Positions 14,701 to 23,459 of a DNA stretch of 47,914 bases are shown one piece after another. This stretch comes from a virus. The DNA is taken from positions 1 to 47,914 of IMG/VR virus record IMGVR_UViG_3300031669_000048, one strand, 5' to 3'. The position numbers and the translations under genes were made by a program. Each line of letters begins with the position of its first letter. The stretch's first letter is position 1. The notes below the pieces were generated by a model. That model was given only the letters and a program-made list of their open reading frames with translations. It had not been told where the DNA came from and did not search any database.

Positions 14701-16272
14701 GCCTGTTTTTTCGCTTGCCCCAGTTCCAAACAAAACATCAACTATCCCCTTTACCTGCCTTAGCAAAGGTTCAGGACTTTTACCATACGCAGAAGAATGA
14801 AAGTCCCTAGCCACACTTAAAGCTAAATCAAGATCACCGGCAAAAGCCTCTGGCAGTTCTCCTTTAGCGGCCAATTTATGGGAAAGACTGACGTAAATTT
14901 TATTTACAGTTTCCTGCAAGTTATCCGGCTTAGTATGACCAAAGATATCTACCAGTTGCTTATCTTTCATTAATTTCTGCAAGGTTTCTTTAACCATATC
15001 GGGGGTTGCAGGACCATCTTTAGGCATCCTTGACATAGCCGAATCTAAAACCGCCTTATCTTCATTCGCCCCTATTTCATCTCTTTGATGGTACATTTCT
15101 TTTAACTGACCAAGCTCATCATCTGTTAATTTTGTTTCTTTACCTGTGATAGGATTCCTTCTCGGAGAAACACCTTTAAATGCTCCGATTAGTCCAGGCA
15201 CAGGGGCACCTAAAACTTCGCTTTCGCCATATTTTTTAATCAGGGCATCTTCATAATTATCAATTGCACTCTGTACTTCGCGGTAAGTTTTTGGACCACC
15301 GGTGGTATTCTGTCCTTGCATGGGCGTCTTGGAACTGATACTTTCAAGTTTTTCCCCCCGACTCCGTGGCGGTGCTTTTAAAAATCGTTCCATTTCAGTT
15401 GGTGGTAACTGTGCCGATTGTTTTGCTGTTGTATCTACCAATTCCCTTACAGTTGGTGGAACTGTTCTTCCCCGAACTGGTCTACCAACTGGAATAAAAG
15501 CCCCCCTACCGCCAAACATATTGATAATCAAATCTGCCGCCGCTATAGTTGCCCCTGATTTTATGAGTTGTTCCTTCATATTTTGCCGTTCTTCTGGCTC
15601 TAAAAGAGGATATGTTGCACCTGTGCCCGTTACCGCACCGGTAGCGGCTTTGGATGGACTTGATACTATGCGAGGTAGATTTTTTGGTAACAATTGTCCG
15701 GCGGTGCGAGCTCCAAACTCAAACCCCATTGCTGCAAGGATATCTTTGTTTACATCAGTAATTGTTGGTTTTTCCTCTTGAGGTGCCATTATTGTTTCAT
15801 ATGCAGCGTGCCCTAGTCCAGTAACCGCTCCTTTTTTGGCAAGATTAGAAATCAACGACAATCCTGTTCCTGCTGCTTTAACTCCTAATAATTCAGGAAC
15901 TAACGCTGCGCCCACCCAAGGAAGTGATTGGCCGACAAACTGCCCGACTTGTCCAGCTTTCTCAGCCGCTGGGATATTCATATCAGCTTGGTATTCCGGG
16001 GAAGGTTCTTGCCAGCCGTGCAGTTGGCCGTATGTTTTTACGGCATTATCCAGGTGTGCACCCTTCATTACTTCCTCGCCAAAGCGGTTTACGGCACCGA
16101 GAGCTTGTCTCCAAAACGGTATAGGTGTCTGCTCAGGTTGCGGTTCAGGGGCAGGTGTTTCTTGCTCCGGCAAGGCAGGTATACCAAAATTTCCTTCAAG
16201 GAAAGTTTTTTGTTGCTGACCGGTTGGCGGTGCACTAAAAGGCGTCCATTTTCCACTTTTATCGAAAGGCAT
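11776..16272 (-). CDS. Large polyvalent internal virion/ejection protein
   Basis: This 1498-residue protein is the largest in the genome. It opens with a Pro-rich segment, then hydrophobic Gly/Ala-rich stretches around residues 100-200 (VGQFVGQSLPWVGAALVPELLGVKAAGTG). Residues of roughly 1150-1330 (RRSGPVGQVLFQFKKYPIKQLEF, WIPFALISGYYAMPG) resemble the LPD38 domain found in polyvalent phage proteins. Such proteins are packaged and injected in podoviruses, building the DNA-ejection conduit. AGGAGG precedes the ATG. Proteolytic processing cannot be judged from sequence. Confidence 0.7.
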   Translation of the reverse strand: MPFDKSGKWTPFSAPPTGQQQKTFLEGNFGIPALPEQETPAPEPQPEQTPIPFWRQALGAVNRFGEEVMKGAHLDNAVKTYGQLHGWQEPSPEYQADMNIPAAEKAGQVGQFVGQSLPWVGAALVPELLGVKAAGTGLSLISNLAKKGAVTGLGHAAYETIMAPQEEKPTITDVNKDILAAMGFEFGARTAGQLLPKNLPRIVSSPSKAATGAVTGTGATYPLLEPEERQNMKEQLIKSGATIAAADLIINMFGGRGAFIPVGRPVRGRTVPPTVRELVDTTAKQSAQLPPTEMERFLKAPPRSRGEKLESISSKTPMQGQNTTGGPKTYREVQSAIDNYEDALIKKYGESEVLGAPVPGLIGAFKGVSPRRNPITGKETKLTDDELGQLKEMYHQRDEIGANEDKAVLDSAMSRMPKDGPATPDMVKETLQKLMKDKQLVDIFGHTKPDNLQETVNKIYVSLSHKLAAKGELPEAFAGDLDLALSVARDFHSSAYGKSPEPLLRQVKGIVDVLFGTGASEKTGLSKLITGGGVLESIETKQPWQMTREEWTQGRLNEYEGELNREKRLLTKNKEDPDSTRGRHIRNLELAVGTLKSGAPLETVNKQAVDYWSGHKNAIDLALSKGKPVPPEVLKDYPDLKPKDIQTTRAEIQSMDDVLKVNETPEGPIMLYSGIPAEKIAESVQKAAIKLQDALGIPEKGGKVEIVQRAEAQQPGLLTPFKSPSRVAQKYPEIKPYVESGNKATEVQERLRNVFNKRFAEIDKTLGGSSTIPITKPLEKVKAIAGVKSYKENKSALQEILLTGDMMGKKFTAAELRSEFGANDAVIRAYNLTRSAYDHAHTIASSVRELRGKTPVNYREGYIPHFFHSWFIVADGQVVGSAKTLREAVSISNPVVREKGIDIKIVPKTFEFPGADVQAAVLGDMKYFKLKSKVEKEFGISAADAQALLEGVARMKGRSRFVGNFLQRKGVQGWEKNLDWVNRHYFNMISRYAALDQFKSKAITQFERTFGSFDKDHTGTAKYIKDYINDINGNPTAVEELLNNSLAKVPGFSKFLGTFLGDRPSLQLASMTTNAVAIAKLGLYNVSSAMVNATQLINSYAKLGEKWTAQGLKMATRLTPTDRGILKQIGVDTQLGLESGAGYSKAGQMGKLFQNSLVLFKGVDTFLRRTSGLGAYHKAISEGKTRQQALEYAKQIIDQTQFNYSIAEAPAFIRRSGPVGQVLFQFKKYPIKQLEFITQLKGAENVRFWIPFALISGYYAMPGFELLKSSVKSMFNVDIDLEVKKHLMDWASDDPTKQKIAKTIMYGITSNAGVDISRRIGAGDYVPSQGRDFMGPTVSTVVNAAQLAAKKEWVEMLRAISPAAGNLALMLETDGKISDPWNRGRLKAKLKPEEKAMKALGFTTSGEAIERDKSKAIVYSEQRRKESEQKAIDGFIKTVQSKDRAAALNQVKALEKMGITPQRVMDEMKKKKMLPTQRAITNVPKKEVKEYIDIYKFK

Positions 16273-16285
16273 ATTTAAGCACCTC

Positions 16286-16641
16286 CTATCCTATCCCGGC
16301 ATCCCTCATAACATTGGTTACATATGCCTGTGTCTCTTTGTATGGTGGGATACCGTTGTATTTTTCTACCGCACCAGGTCCGGCATTATAGGCAGCAAGG
16401 GCAAGATCCCAACTGCCGAAACGGTCAAACTGCTGGCGAAGATAACGGGCTCCACCGAGTAGGTTTTGTTCCGGGTCGTATGGGTCAACACCAAGTCCTT
16501 CGGCGGTACCTGGCATTAGTTGAGTTAAGCCGATTGCACCGGCAGGAGAAACGGCCTCAGGGTTTCCACCGGACTCATTTTTAACAAGGGCAGACAACAG
16601 TTTTTCGGGAACCCCGGCTGATTGTGCTGCCTGCCCTACTG
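16286..16641 (-). CDS. Lytic transglycosylase (SLT) domain, -1 frame extension
   Basis: This frame encodes an SLT domain: [39 protein letters not shown], then [38 protein letters not shown]. The Glu of KNESGG is the catalytic acid. No ATG/GTG/TTG precedes the N-terminal helix of the fold ([16 protein letters not shown]); the only in-frame start, TTG at 16597, lies inside it. A slippery A-AAC-CCT in the upstream gene leads directly into this frame, so it is best read as the C-terminal part of a frameshift fusion that digests peptidoglycan during entry. Confidence 0.8.
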
Positions 16642-18219
16642 AGGGTTTTCCCCTGATCCACCTAAAAGATCATCCCATGTTGCTTGCTGACTAAAATATT
16701 CTGGAAAACGAAGGCGCAAAGTTTGCATTGCTTTACTTAAATCTGCTCCGCCAGTTGCCGCATTTTGCCCATTTTCTCCAGCAATATATGAGAATGCTTC
16801 TGTTGGAGAACTAAGCCTCATTAAATCATTTATAAGATTGTTTGTTGCAGTATTGGAACTATTTTTTATAGCTGCAAGTTCTTTTTGTGCCTGAATATTT
16901 GCTTGTGTCCTTGCATTTGCCCCCGCCTGAGTTACCTGCGTCCGCTGCAAGTCTGCGACATTATTCATTTTGGCAATGTTTAGCTGATTAACCAACGTGT
17001 CATAAGCCTTTTGCGCTTCCAACGTAGGGGTGTTAACCGGCAAGCCAAGAACGACAGAGGCCGTGTTGTCCACGTATCCGATATTTTTAACCCTTTCCCA
17101 TGCGTTTTTCAGTTTGGTCTCAGCTTGATCTATTGCAGTTTTTTCTTTAGCAAGTGCGTCCTGCTCCGCTTGCCGCTGTCGCGCATATAAAGTATTTTCC
17201 CTTGCAAGCGCATCCTGATCGGCCTGCCTCCATCTTGTGTAATCCTGACCCTCAAGACCAGCATAAGCATTAAGCATACTAAGTATGTTTCCGGTCTCGC
17301 CCTGCCGCATCTGATAAGCCTGCGAAATAGCCCCCGGCAGTCTTTCCGTCCTGGCCTGCTGCATAGCTTGCGCTACACGGTCGGCGGTGATAGTGCTGTT
17401 TAAGATTCCCCTTTCATTTAATTCCTCCATAGACTGCTGACTGGCCTGTTGTCCTTGCTGTTCGGCTAATTGCACCTGGGACTGATAATACGGATCGGTT
17501 GTATAGTCATAATTCTCGTTGAGACGCTGCTTTATTTGGGTGAGGATGTCCTGCATAGGCTGTTGATATGGACTCTGGTAAGGTGGTGCAGCCGGAAGAG
17601 TGTTTTGAACAGGTTGATTTCCCTGACCTGGTATGCCTTTTGCGGCAGTTGCAAAATATTGCGGATACATCGCTTTAAACGCTGCCGCAGAAGCGGGATC
17701 AGATAAAGTTTCACCTCTTCCCTCTCGGGCTAAAATAGCATCTGCATAATTCTGCGGCGAACCGAACCAGTCAATGTTTCCCTGATATGCTGGCGTGGTT
17801 TGAACAGTAGGTGCGGCAGTTGCAAAGTATTGCGGGTTAGCAGACTTAAAAGCTGCGGCAGAAGTTGGATCTGATAATCCACGACCACTGGGAGCTTCTG
17901 CCTGTTGGATGGCATTAGCGTAATTTTGCGGACTGCCAAAATAGTCAATATGTTCCTGATATGCCGGTGTGCTGGTTTGATATGACGGCGTAGTAACCTT
18001 CGGCGTAGTAACGGGAGCAATTTTCGTTTTACTACCCGGTATCGCCGGGTTGGTCTGTGGTGCTGCAGTTGCAAAATATTGCGGGGAAGCAGACTTAAAA
18101 GCTGCGGCAGAAGTTGGATCGCTTAATCCACGACCACCAGGAGCTTCGGCTTGCTGGATAGCAGTTGCATAAGCCTGTGGCGAACCGAAGAATTGAATGT
18201 GCTCATCATAAACTGCCAT
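16636..18219 (-). CDS. Virion structural protein with three internal repeats (zero frame)
   Basis: This 527-residue protein starts at an ATG eight bases after AAAGGGGG. The N-terminal 210 residues hold three copies of a module of about 50 residues (FGSPQxYAxAI, [22 protein letters not shown]). A long Gln/Ala-rich helical region follows (residues 240-440), as in podovirus internal proteins. The last codons hold the slippery heptamer, and -1 slipping would give a 644-residue fusion to the SLT domain. Confidence 0.75.
   Translation of the reverse strand: MAVYDEHIQFFGSPQAYATAIQQAEAPGGRGLSDPTSAAAFKSASPQYFATAAPQTNPAIPGSKTKIAPVTTPKVTTPSYQTSTPAYQEHIDYFGSPQNYANAIQQAEAPSGRGLSDPTSAAAFKSANPQYFATAAPTVQTTPAYQGNIDWFGSPQNYADAILAREGRGETLSDPASAAAFKAMYPQYFATAAKGIPGQGNQPVQNTLPAAPPYQSPYQQPMQDILTQIKQRLNENYDYTTDPYYQSQVQLAEQQGQQASQQSMEELNERGILNSTITADRVAQAMQQARTERLPGAISQAYQMRQGETGNILSMLNAYAGLEGQDYTRWRQADQDALARENTLYARQRQAEQDALAKEKTAIDQAETKLKNAWERVKNIGYVDNTASVVLGLPVNTPTLEAQKAYDTLVNQLNIAKMNNVADLQRTQVTQAGANARTQANIQAQKELAAIKNSSNTATNNLINDLMRLSSPTEAFSYIAGENGQNAATGGADLSKAMQTLRLRFPEYFSQQATWDDLLGGSGENPQ
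16642..16648 (-). other. Candidate -1 ribosomal frameshift site
   Basis: Read on the reverse strand, A AAC CCT fits the X XXY YYZ slippery pattern in the zero frame, two codons before the TAG stop. Four bases downstream AGGGCAG can pair with CTGCCCT about 35 bases later, enclosing a CGGG/CCCG hairpin, which is a suitable stimulatory structure. After slipping, translation enters the SLT frame without a gap. Confidence 0.65.
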
Positions 18220-18239
18220 TTCTAAATCCCCCTTTCTAT

Positions 18240-18245
18240 TTGACA
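18240..18245 (+). promoter_or_regulatory. -35 element for the lone rightward gene
   Basis: A consensus TTGACA lies 78 bases before the gene start, but no good -10 is found at the right spacing (best is TTTACT-like). The promoter is therefore tentative. Confidence 0.3.
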
Positions 18246-18322
18246 AATGGGAAATTCGTCCTACTTTACTTTTACCTGGAACGGTGAGACAATAAGAAAA
18301 ACCCCCAAAGGAGGTCTCTCTC

Positions 18323-18994
18323 GTGCGAATGCGAAGAATCATTGTTATGTTGTGCGCTGTGGCGGTGCTGGTTGGTTTTAGTGTGATTGCCTCGGCTAAT
18401 GTTCCTTCTCCTGTTGTTACGGCTACTGTTACAGGCCCAACAAGTGTCGAATTGAGTTGGGAACCGGCTTCTGGTGAAACTACTGGCTACGAAATAATTA
18501 GAGGCAGGGCAGATATGCCAGGTTGGTTGCCGTCAATAGGTACAGTTTCGGCTAATGTTTATAGTTTTACCGATAATACTGTTGAGCCAAATACAAATTA
18601 TGTCTATGCAGTTGCCCCAATTTACATAGAAAGTATTTCTCATGGAATGACTTACACAAAAACCACTATTACAACCCCCGCAGAAACTGGAACAAAATCT
18701 TCGGCAGCGACGACAACTACTACTACCACACCGGCAATTCAACCAACCACAACCACCGCCCCTCAACCAACGGTAATTACTCCGACACAAACTACTTCAC
18801 AAAACACTCGACAAACAAAAGTCACCATAGGTTCAAACCAGATTATGGTAAACGGGAACCCGGTAACACTAGATGCCGCACCGGAAATAAAAAATGGGAG
18901 AACAATGGTTCCGTTGCGGGCTATCTCGGAAGCTCTCGGTGCGACCATTGAATGGGATGAATTAACTCAAACAGCTACAATTACCTTAAAGTAG
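18323..18994 (+). CDS. Secreted fibronectin III / copper-amine-oxidase-N-domain protein (moron)
   Basis: This 223-residue protein starts at GTG after AAAGGAGG. A signal peptide (residues 1-26) precedes a fibronectin type III domain (PSPVVTATVTGPTSVELSWEPASGETTGYEIIRG..., residues 28-115). A Thr/Pro-rich linker (116-165) connects to a copper-amine-oxidase N-terminal domain (QIMVNGNPVTLDAAPEI, GRTMVPLRAISEALGATIEWD). Clostridia use these domains on surface proteins. It is the only rightward gene within 28 kb of leftward structural genes and has its own terminator, marking it as a moron probably exported by the host. Confidence 0.8.
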   Translation: MRMRRIIVMLCAVAVLVGFSVIASANVPSPVVTATVTGPTSVELSWEPASGETTGYEIIRGRADMPGWLPSIGTVSANVYSFTDNTVEPNTNYVYAVAPIYIESISHGMTYTKTTITTPAETGTKSSAATTTTTTTPAIQPTTTTAPQPTVITPTQTTSQNTRQTKVTIGSNQIMVNGNPVTLDAAPEIKNGRTMVPLRAISEALGATIEWDELTQTATITLK

Positions 18995-19014
18995 GGGCAC
19001 TAAGCCCCTGCTTT
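18991..19014. terminator. Bidirectional terminator
   Basis: AGGGGC-ACTAA-GCCCCT is followed rightward by GCTTTTCCTGTTT. Leftward it is followed by ACTTTAAGG. It separates the rightward moron from the leftward structural gene. Confidence 0.7.
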
Positions 19015-19986
19015 TCCTGTTTCTACGGTTATTTTCTTCATAACCATTCTACGTCTAACAACCTGGACGACCTCGACAGCTTCCTCTTTGGTTGCCAATT
19101 GTTCTTTATCTTTCTTGAAATTACCTGTTGTTTCACAGAAGGAATATCCTTCTTTTAGTCGGTAGATGTTTTCTGTTGCTTCTTCAAATTTAACCGTCTT
19201 GTAAGATTCAACATTTCCGTCTTCTTTAAACATGAATTTTTCTTCAACTTCAGGCATTTCCATCTCAAATTTCGCTGTTTTACCTTTACATCTTTCGTGA
19301 ATTGGTATTGTTAAAGTACCGTAATCTTCGTGTATTTCTTTAACTAATAAAACTAAACTTTCACCACTTTTAAACTGTTCCCCGCAAACGGCACAAGTCC
19401 TTTCTTCAAATCCCAAATCCCCTGGTGTTATGGTTACTGCCCTCACCAAAGCCCATTTACAAGCATTTGTACCAACACTACCGGTTGTAGTAGCACTTGG
19501 TATTATATCTGCACTCGAAACAACATTGGTACCAGATAAACTTATGGATCTATTTATACCCTGGATGCCAAGAACAAGGGAATCAACCTTTATTTGTCCA
19601 CAAAAAGTATCATCCACATAGAAATCAACCCCGCCGCCGCCACCTGTTAACGGGGCCGCGATCTCAAGTTGTAATTTAGCTACCCCGGCTACGCTGCTCC
19701 ACACCTGCAATAAGTTCGGTGGAACCATGGCAATGTAGGTTGTGGCCGTTTCTGTGCCAGTTCTAAACGTAGTGGAATATATTTCGCCTTGCGTAACCTT
19801 TATCCCATATGTTTTGTTGGATAAAAGCCCTATTAATACCCTCAAAACATTGTTTTCGTCATAGACAGTTAAACCCTTAATGCAATCCTGCCCTAAATTA
19901 TCCTGCATATAGCTTAACTGCCGCGCCCACCTGATAAGCGTACTTTCCGGATCACCCCTAATAACCTGAAAATTTTCTAAAGGCAC
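19000..19986 (-). CDS. Virion protein with C-terminal zinc finger domain
   Basis: This 328-residue protein begins with phage appendage-like sequence (residues 1-190, Gly/Thr/Ser-rich and beta-prone, TGGGGGVDFYVDD). Residues 195-235 form a CxxC...HxxC zinc-binding module (CAVCGEQFKSGESL, IPIHERC), and a charged tail follows. Its place beside the tail propeller gene suggests a fibre or adaptor. The zinc module on a structural protein is unusual. Confidence 0.55.
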   Translation of the reverse strand: MPLENFQVIRGDPESTLIRWARQLSYMQDNLGQDCIKGLTVYDENNVLRVLIGLLSNKTYGIKVTQGEIYSTTFRTGTETATTYIAMVPPNLLQVWSSVAGVAKLQLEIAAPLTGGGGGVDFYVDDTFCGQIKVDSLVLGIQGINRSISLSGTNVVSSADIIPSATTTGSVGTNACKWALVRAVTITPGDLGFEERTCAVCGEQFKSGESLVLLVKEIHEDYGTLTIPIHERCKGKTAKFEMEMPEVEEKFMFKEDGNVESYKTVKFEEATENIYRLKEGYSFCETTGNFKKDKEQLATKEEAVEVVQVVRRRMVMKKITVETGKAGA

Positions 19987-19990
19987 AGGA

Positions 19991-21958
19991 TCACCTCTTC
20001 CTTATCCTCATATTTTTTTGCAGGTAGTGAACCGTCGCCTTACCCGTTCCCACAAATCTCAACCTGTACCAATTTTCGTTAGGGATAGCCGTTAAAGGTA
20101 ACTGAATCCGGTTGTTCTGCATTTCACTCGAACCGGCCATTGTTGACAGGGAGGTAAAACTGGTACTGTTGTTGTTGAATACGTTGGTGCTGTAGCCAAC
20201 AGAAAAGCTGGTGCTGCCGGTTGATACGTCGGCAGTCAAATACATGTCGGTTAGCGTTTTCTTTTCGGCAATGGCGTTTTCATTGAAAGGCTTGGTGATA
20301 AATTCCCAGGATATTGGGGTTGTTGAGTCAATGCCCTCTACTACTGACAGATTGCGCATATTCCAAATCTGCCCCACGGAATCAACGCCATATAAAGCAT
20401 TTGCGATTAATGAAAAATCGCTAAACGATCCCGTTTCAATATGCCAAATTTTTTTGTTTGTGTCATATTTCAAAATAAGATTATTCAACATTGCGTCCCT
20501 TGACCTTGAATATGCAGACGGCGATGATTTATTTTCTAACTGCACACCCCAGAAAATAGCCGATCCGGTGGCCGCTGCACTTGGCGTTCCAAAAACCGTT
20601 CCATCGGCAGGAAGGGTAGATACGGTTGCGGTTGTGTTTCCGGTTGAGTTGTTGGTGGCGGTTATTGAAAGCCTCCAATAATCGCCAACCGATTCCACGG
20701 GCTGTATTGCAACAGTTCCTACACTTGTTCTTGCCACGGTCGCCCCGGTTTTAGTATTTATTTGTGCGGAGATCTGGACAGCGGTTCCCCCTGCTAAAAA
20801 TAGACTAAACGCAGGGAATCTGGTTTCGTCAGTATCTTTTTTGATGTAAACCGATGCCGTCCATGATGTACTGTCATTAGATATTGTTAATGCTTGAGAA
20901 ATATATTCCCAGGCGGCGGCACTGTCATCGGTTAATGTGTCTGCCGTAGTCGTTCCGTCAGGCGCAACTGTTGAATTTGCGGTTATTACAGGTGTCCCAC
21001 TCAGCGTCCACACCGCATTATCCAACTGCTGGCTGTATGTTAAATAATTTTGGCCGTAAGGAATTGCTAGATATAAATAATCACCACTTGATCCAACAAC
21101 ACATTTTGTCTTACTGTTTAAAAATATGTTTTCGATATAATGCTTCACTGGATCGGATATTTTAACAGGACTTGCCCCGTTATATTCATAAACCCCGTCA
21201 TACCAAAGCCAATAAAGCCTCCCGCGGCAGACGGCAACGGAGCGGTTGCTGATGCAGCCAGTGCCCCCTTCTATGTCGATAAGATCATAGTTGTAAGGCC
21301 CGGTACCATGCAGTTCATGCATGGAATACTCCGTCCAGACAATTACAAAGTCGTTGTATTCGCACATGGCAATTATCGGGCCTTTTGCGCGGGTAACATC
21401 TATACTTCCGGCGTCGTTGGCAGTCGTCCAGTCGGTTGTCTTATTCAGGGCACAGAATTTTATGTCGTTGTTCCGGGCCGCGTAAATGCGCCCTTTGTGA
21501 ACGGCAAATATCTTCGTCAAAGGGGTGTCTGAAGTTCCAAGAACTAACGCCGTCGAAGTGCCGTCCCAGATCAATTTCTGGGTGCTGTTCATTAAAAGGG
21601 TGTAGCGGTTCGTCCCCGTGGCAAACTCCCCGATCTCCGCTTCGGTGCTGGAAAGCGTGGTAGTAAGGTTAATATAGGCGTTCGTCGGAGGGTTCCAATA
21701 CTTCCAGGTGTTACCCTCGACGACATGCAGGTATTGGTTGTTCCTCTGGCCCAGGGCGTTTACGGTAGTAGAATTAACCAGGCCATAGGTGCTCCTTGGA
21801 GGCCGCACTGTGATCGACGGCCATTCCCTGGAGTCCATATTGCGTAGATAGGTTAGCTCTGAATCTTTTATCTTCATGGCAGGCAGGCCGGTATTAATGC
21901 CATCGAACCACTGTTGAACCGATTTCTTTTTTGAGCCAACATCTTTCCAGTAAGCCAT
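19991..21958 (-). CDS. Tail stabilisation/propeller protein with inserted sugar-binding domain
   Basis: This 655-residue protein has repeats typical of P22 gp10-like propeller proteins (FAVHKGRIYAARNNDIKFCAL, RGRLYWLWYDGVYEYNGASPVKISD). About residues 310-490 (YLTYSQQLDNAVWTLSGTPVITANSTVAPDGTTTADTLTDDS to FWGVQLENKSSPSAYSRS) form a carbohydrate-binding-like module common in phage head or tail fibres, inserted into the propeller. It probably plugs the portal channel and touches the host surface. Confidence 0.7.
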   Translation of the reverse strand: MAYWKDVGSKKKSVQQWFDGINTGLPAMKIKDSELTYLRNMDSREWPSITVRPPRSTYGLVNSTTVNALGQRNNQYLHVVEGNTWKYWNPPTNAYINLTTTLSSTEAEIGEFATGTNRYTLLMNSTQKLIWDGTSTALVLGTSDTPLTKIFAVHKGRIYAARNNDIKFCALNKTTDWTTANDAGSIDVTRAKGPIIAMCEYNDFVIVWTEYSMHELHGTGPYNYDLIDIEGGTGCISNRSVAVCRGRLYWLWYDGVYEYNGASPVKISDPVKHYIENIFLNSKTKCVVGSSGDYLYLAIPYGQNYLTYSQQLDNAVWTLSGTPVITANSTVAPDGTTTADTLTDDSAAAWEYISQALTISNDSTSWTASVYIKKDTDETRFPAFSLFLAGGTAVQISAQINTKTGATVARTSVGTVAIQPVESVGDYWRLSITATNNSTGNTTATVSTLPADGTVFGTPSAAATGSAIFWGVQLENKSSPSAYSRSRDAMLNNLILKYDTNKKIWHIETGSFSDFSLIANALYGVDSVGQIWNMRNLSVVEGIDSTTPISWEFITKPFNENAIAEKKTLTDMYLTADVSTGSTSFSVGYSTNVFNNNSTSFTSLSTMAGSSEMQNNRIQLPLTAIPNENWYRLRFVGTGKATVHYLQKNMRIRKR

Positions 21959-21970
21959 AAGATCACCCCC

Positions 21971-22675
21971 TTACCCGTTCCACCAATTTGCCTTATATGA
22001 AAACTTATCGCTTGGATTCTTGGCTTTTTTCTTGTAATAATTCATCTTGATTTTCTTAACGATTTCGTCCACTTCAGCCTGGCAGTTATTTGCTATTTCC
22101 ACGTCGGGACTAGCCCCGGCAAGGGCCACTCTACGCTTAACCTTCCAACTGACAATGTTTATATAATCTTTGCTGATGTTGGGAATAGAGGTGGTATCTG
22201 TAGTGGAGGCATAAGTTATGGGAATGGCTTCGTACATGGCCATAAGCCCCTTGCCGGCATCATCGGTAGTCGGCACGCTGTAGATGCCAACTCCACCGCC
22301 GGCCTTGTAATACTGCTTATCAGACAACTCATCATCCTGCCCGACAGGAGTATAAACTGTCCAGTTCTCCGTTGAACTCCTGGCGGTAGAATCAGACACG
22401 GCGAAGTAGTTGATTTTGTCATGTCTCGCATCACTGGGCAGCGTATAAATAGCTTTCGCGGCCGTAAGCGAGGTAGAGAAAAGCTTGGTTGAAGCAATCC
22501 AGCGCCATTCCTCACGTATGGCTAAATTCATCCAGTTTATCTTGTCGGTGCTGGCTACTGTATTGGGCAATTCTGCGTCAATACCCTGAAAAAGCGATAA
22601 AAAAGTCGGTGACGTATCGGACGTATACACCAACTGAGTGCTATATTTTGCGATTTGGTCGCGTGGAGAAACCAA
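21971..22675 (-). CDS. Head-tail connector (gp4-like) protein
   Basis: This 234-residue protein has the features of podovirus head completion/adaptor proteins: an N-terminal helical segment (INWMNLAIREEWRWIAS), a beta-rich centre (AIYTLPSDARHDKINYFAVSDS), and a C-terminal YKIVKKIKMNYYKKKAKNP-like basic helix. It lies between the tail propeller gene and the capsid cluster, the usual place for the adaptor. Confidence 0.65.
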   Translation of the reverse strand: MVSPRDQIAKYSTQLVYTSDTSPTFLSLFQGIDAELPNTVASTDKINWMNLAIREEWRWIASTKLFSTSLTAAKAIYTLPSDARHDKINYFAVSDSTARSSTENWTVYTPVGQDDELSDKQYYKAGGGVGIYSVPTTDDAGKGLMAMYEAIPITYASTTDTTSIPNISKDYINIVSWKVKRRVALAGASPDVEIANNCQAEVDEIVKKIKMNYYKKKAKNPSDKFSYKANWWNG

Positions 22676-22687
22676 AGGGATCCCCCC

Positions 22688-23416
22688 TTATTGTGTTCTT
22701 TTTAAAATTTCCTGGTAGGCTTGTTTAGCCCCCCTGATCTCGGCCTGTGCTATTTCAGCCTGATGCGAGGCCTGCTGGGCCTGCATCTGTTGTTGTGCAA
22801 ACTGCTGAGTACGTTTACCAAGTTCGCCAACTTGCGCCTTCATCCAAGATCGGTTACGGTTGTTTGACTCAAAACCGTAAAGTTGGGTGCATTTTAAAAG
22901 ATCGCTGGAAGATGGAATATTTATCTTGATTCCCATTCCTTCGGCAATACCTATCCAATATTCAGCCGACGGCCTTTGCCAACCATATTCTGAATCGGTC
23001 GCCATATCGACTCCGGTTACAGAAATTTCCTTAAATCCTTCGTATATTGCCAGGGCAATAAACCAGGAGATGGAGTTTGTAAAATACTGCGCCCCTTTAC
23101 AGCCCTTCTTTTCAAAGAAATCAACTATTGCTTCCCTTGGAAAGCGGACACTGTTAGGGATGTCATCGTATTTGTCCCACATGTATACCGGAACCGGACA
23201 GGTTTGCAAAAACTGAGTGTGTTCCGGCGTGGCCTTGCTCTTGCTGTTTCTGTCGTGAATTTCAAACCACCTGTCCGCATGGAAATTCGGCACAGTCTTG
23301 CCAATCTTGTAAAATTCGTTCAGGCACCAGATTTCTGCGTCCGGGTCCTGCCAATTCGTTTCCGCCCAGCTCGGGGCGAAGCCGACTATGTAGACTTTGC
23401 TTTTTTTCTCGCTCAT
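22688..23416 (-). CDS. MptE/DUF115-like Rossmann protein in the structural cluster
   Basis: This 242-residue protein opens VYIVGFAPSWAETNWQDPDAEIWCLNEFYK and contains NSISWFIALAIYEGFKEISVTGVDMATDSEYGWQRPSAEYWIG, which matches phage relatives of the DUF115/MptE-like family, some of them glycosyltransferase-related. A C-terminal Gln/Ala coiled coil (QQFAQQQMQAQQASHQAEIAQAE) suggests virion association. The enzymatic role is uncertain; modification of virion sugars is possible. Confidence 0.6.
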   Translation of the reverse strand: MSEKKSKVYIVGFAPSWAETNWQDPDAEIWCLNEFYKIGKTVPNFHADRWFEIHDRNSKSKATPEHTQFLQTCPVPVYMWDKYDDIPNSVRFPREAIVDFFEKKGCKGAQYFTNSISWFIALAIYEGFKEISVTGVDMATDSEYGWQRPSAEYWIGIAEGMGIKINIPSSSDLLKCTQLYGFESNNRNRSWMKAQVGELGKRTQQFAQQQMQAQQASHQAEIAQAEIRGAKQAYQEILKRTQ

Positions 23417-23427
23417 AAATCCTCCTT

Positions 23428-23456
23428 AAAAATAAGGAGGGGGATAAACCCCTCCC
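23428..23456 (-). terminator. Intercistronic terminator-like hairpin
   Basis: On the reverse strand GGAGGGG-TTTAT-CCCCCTCC is followed by TTATTTTT, ahead of the next gene's AAGGAGG. It probably limits read-through from the capsid genes to tail genes. Confidence 0.55.
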
Positions 23457-23459
23457 CGA

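Noticed and set aside
16597-16597. Independent TTG start for the SLT gene
   Set aside because: It would remove the first helix of the fold, and no good ribosome binding site lies upstream; the frameshift explains the frame better.
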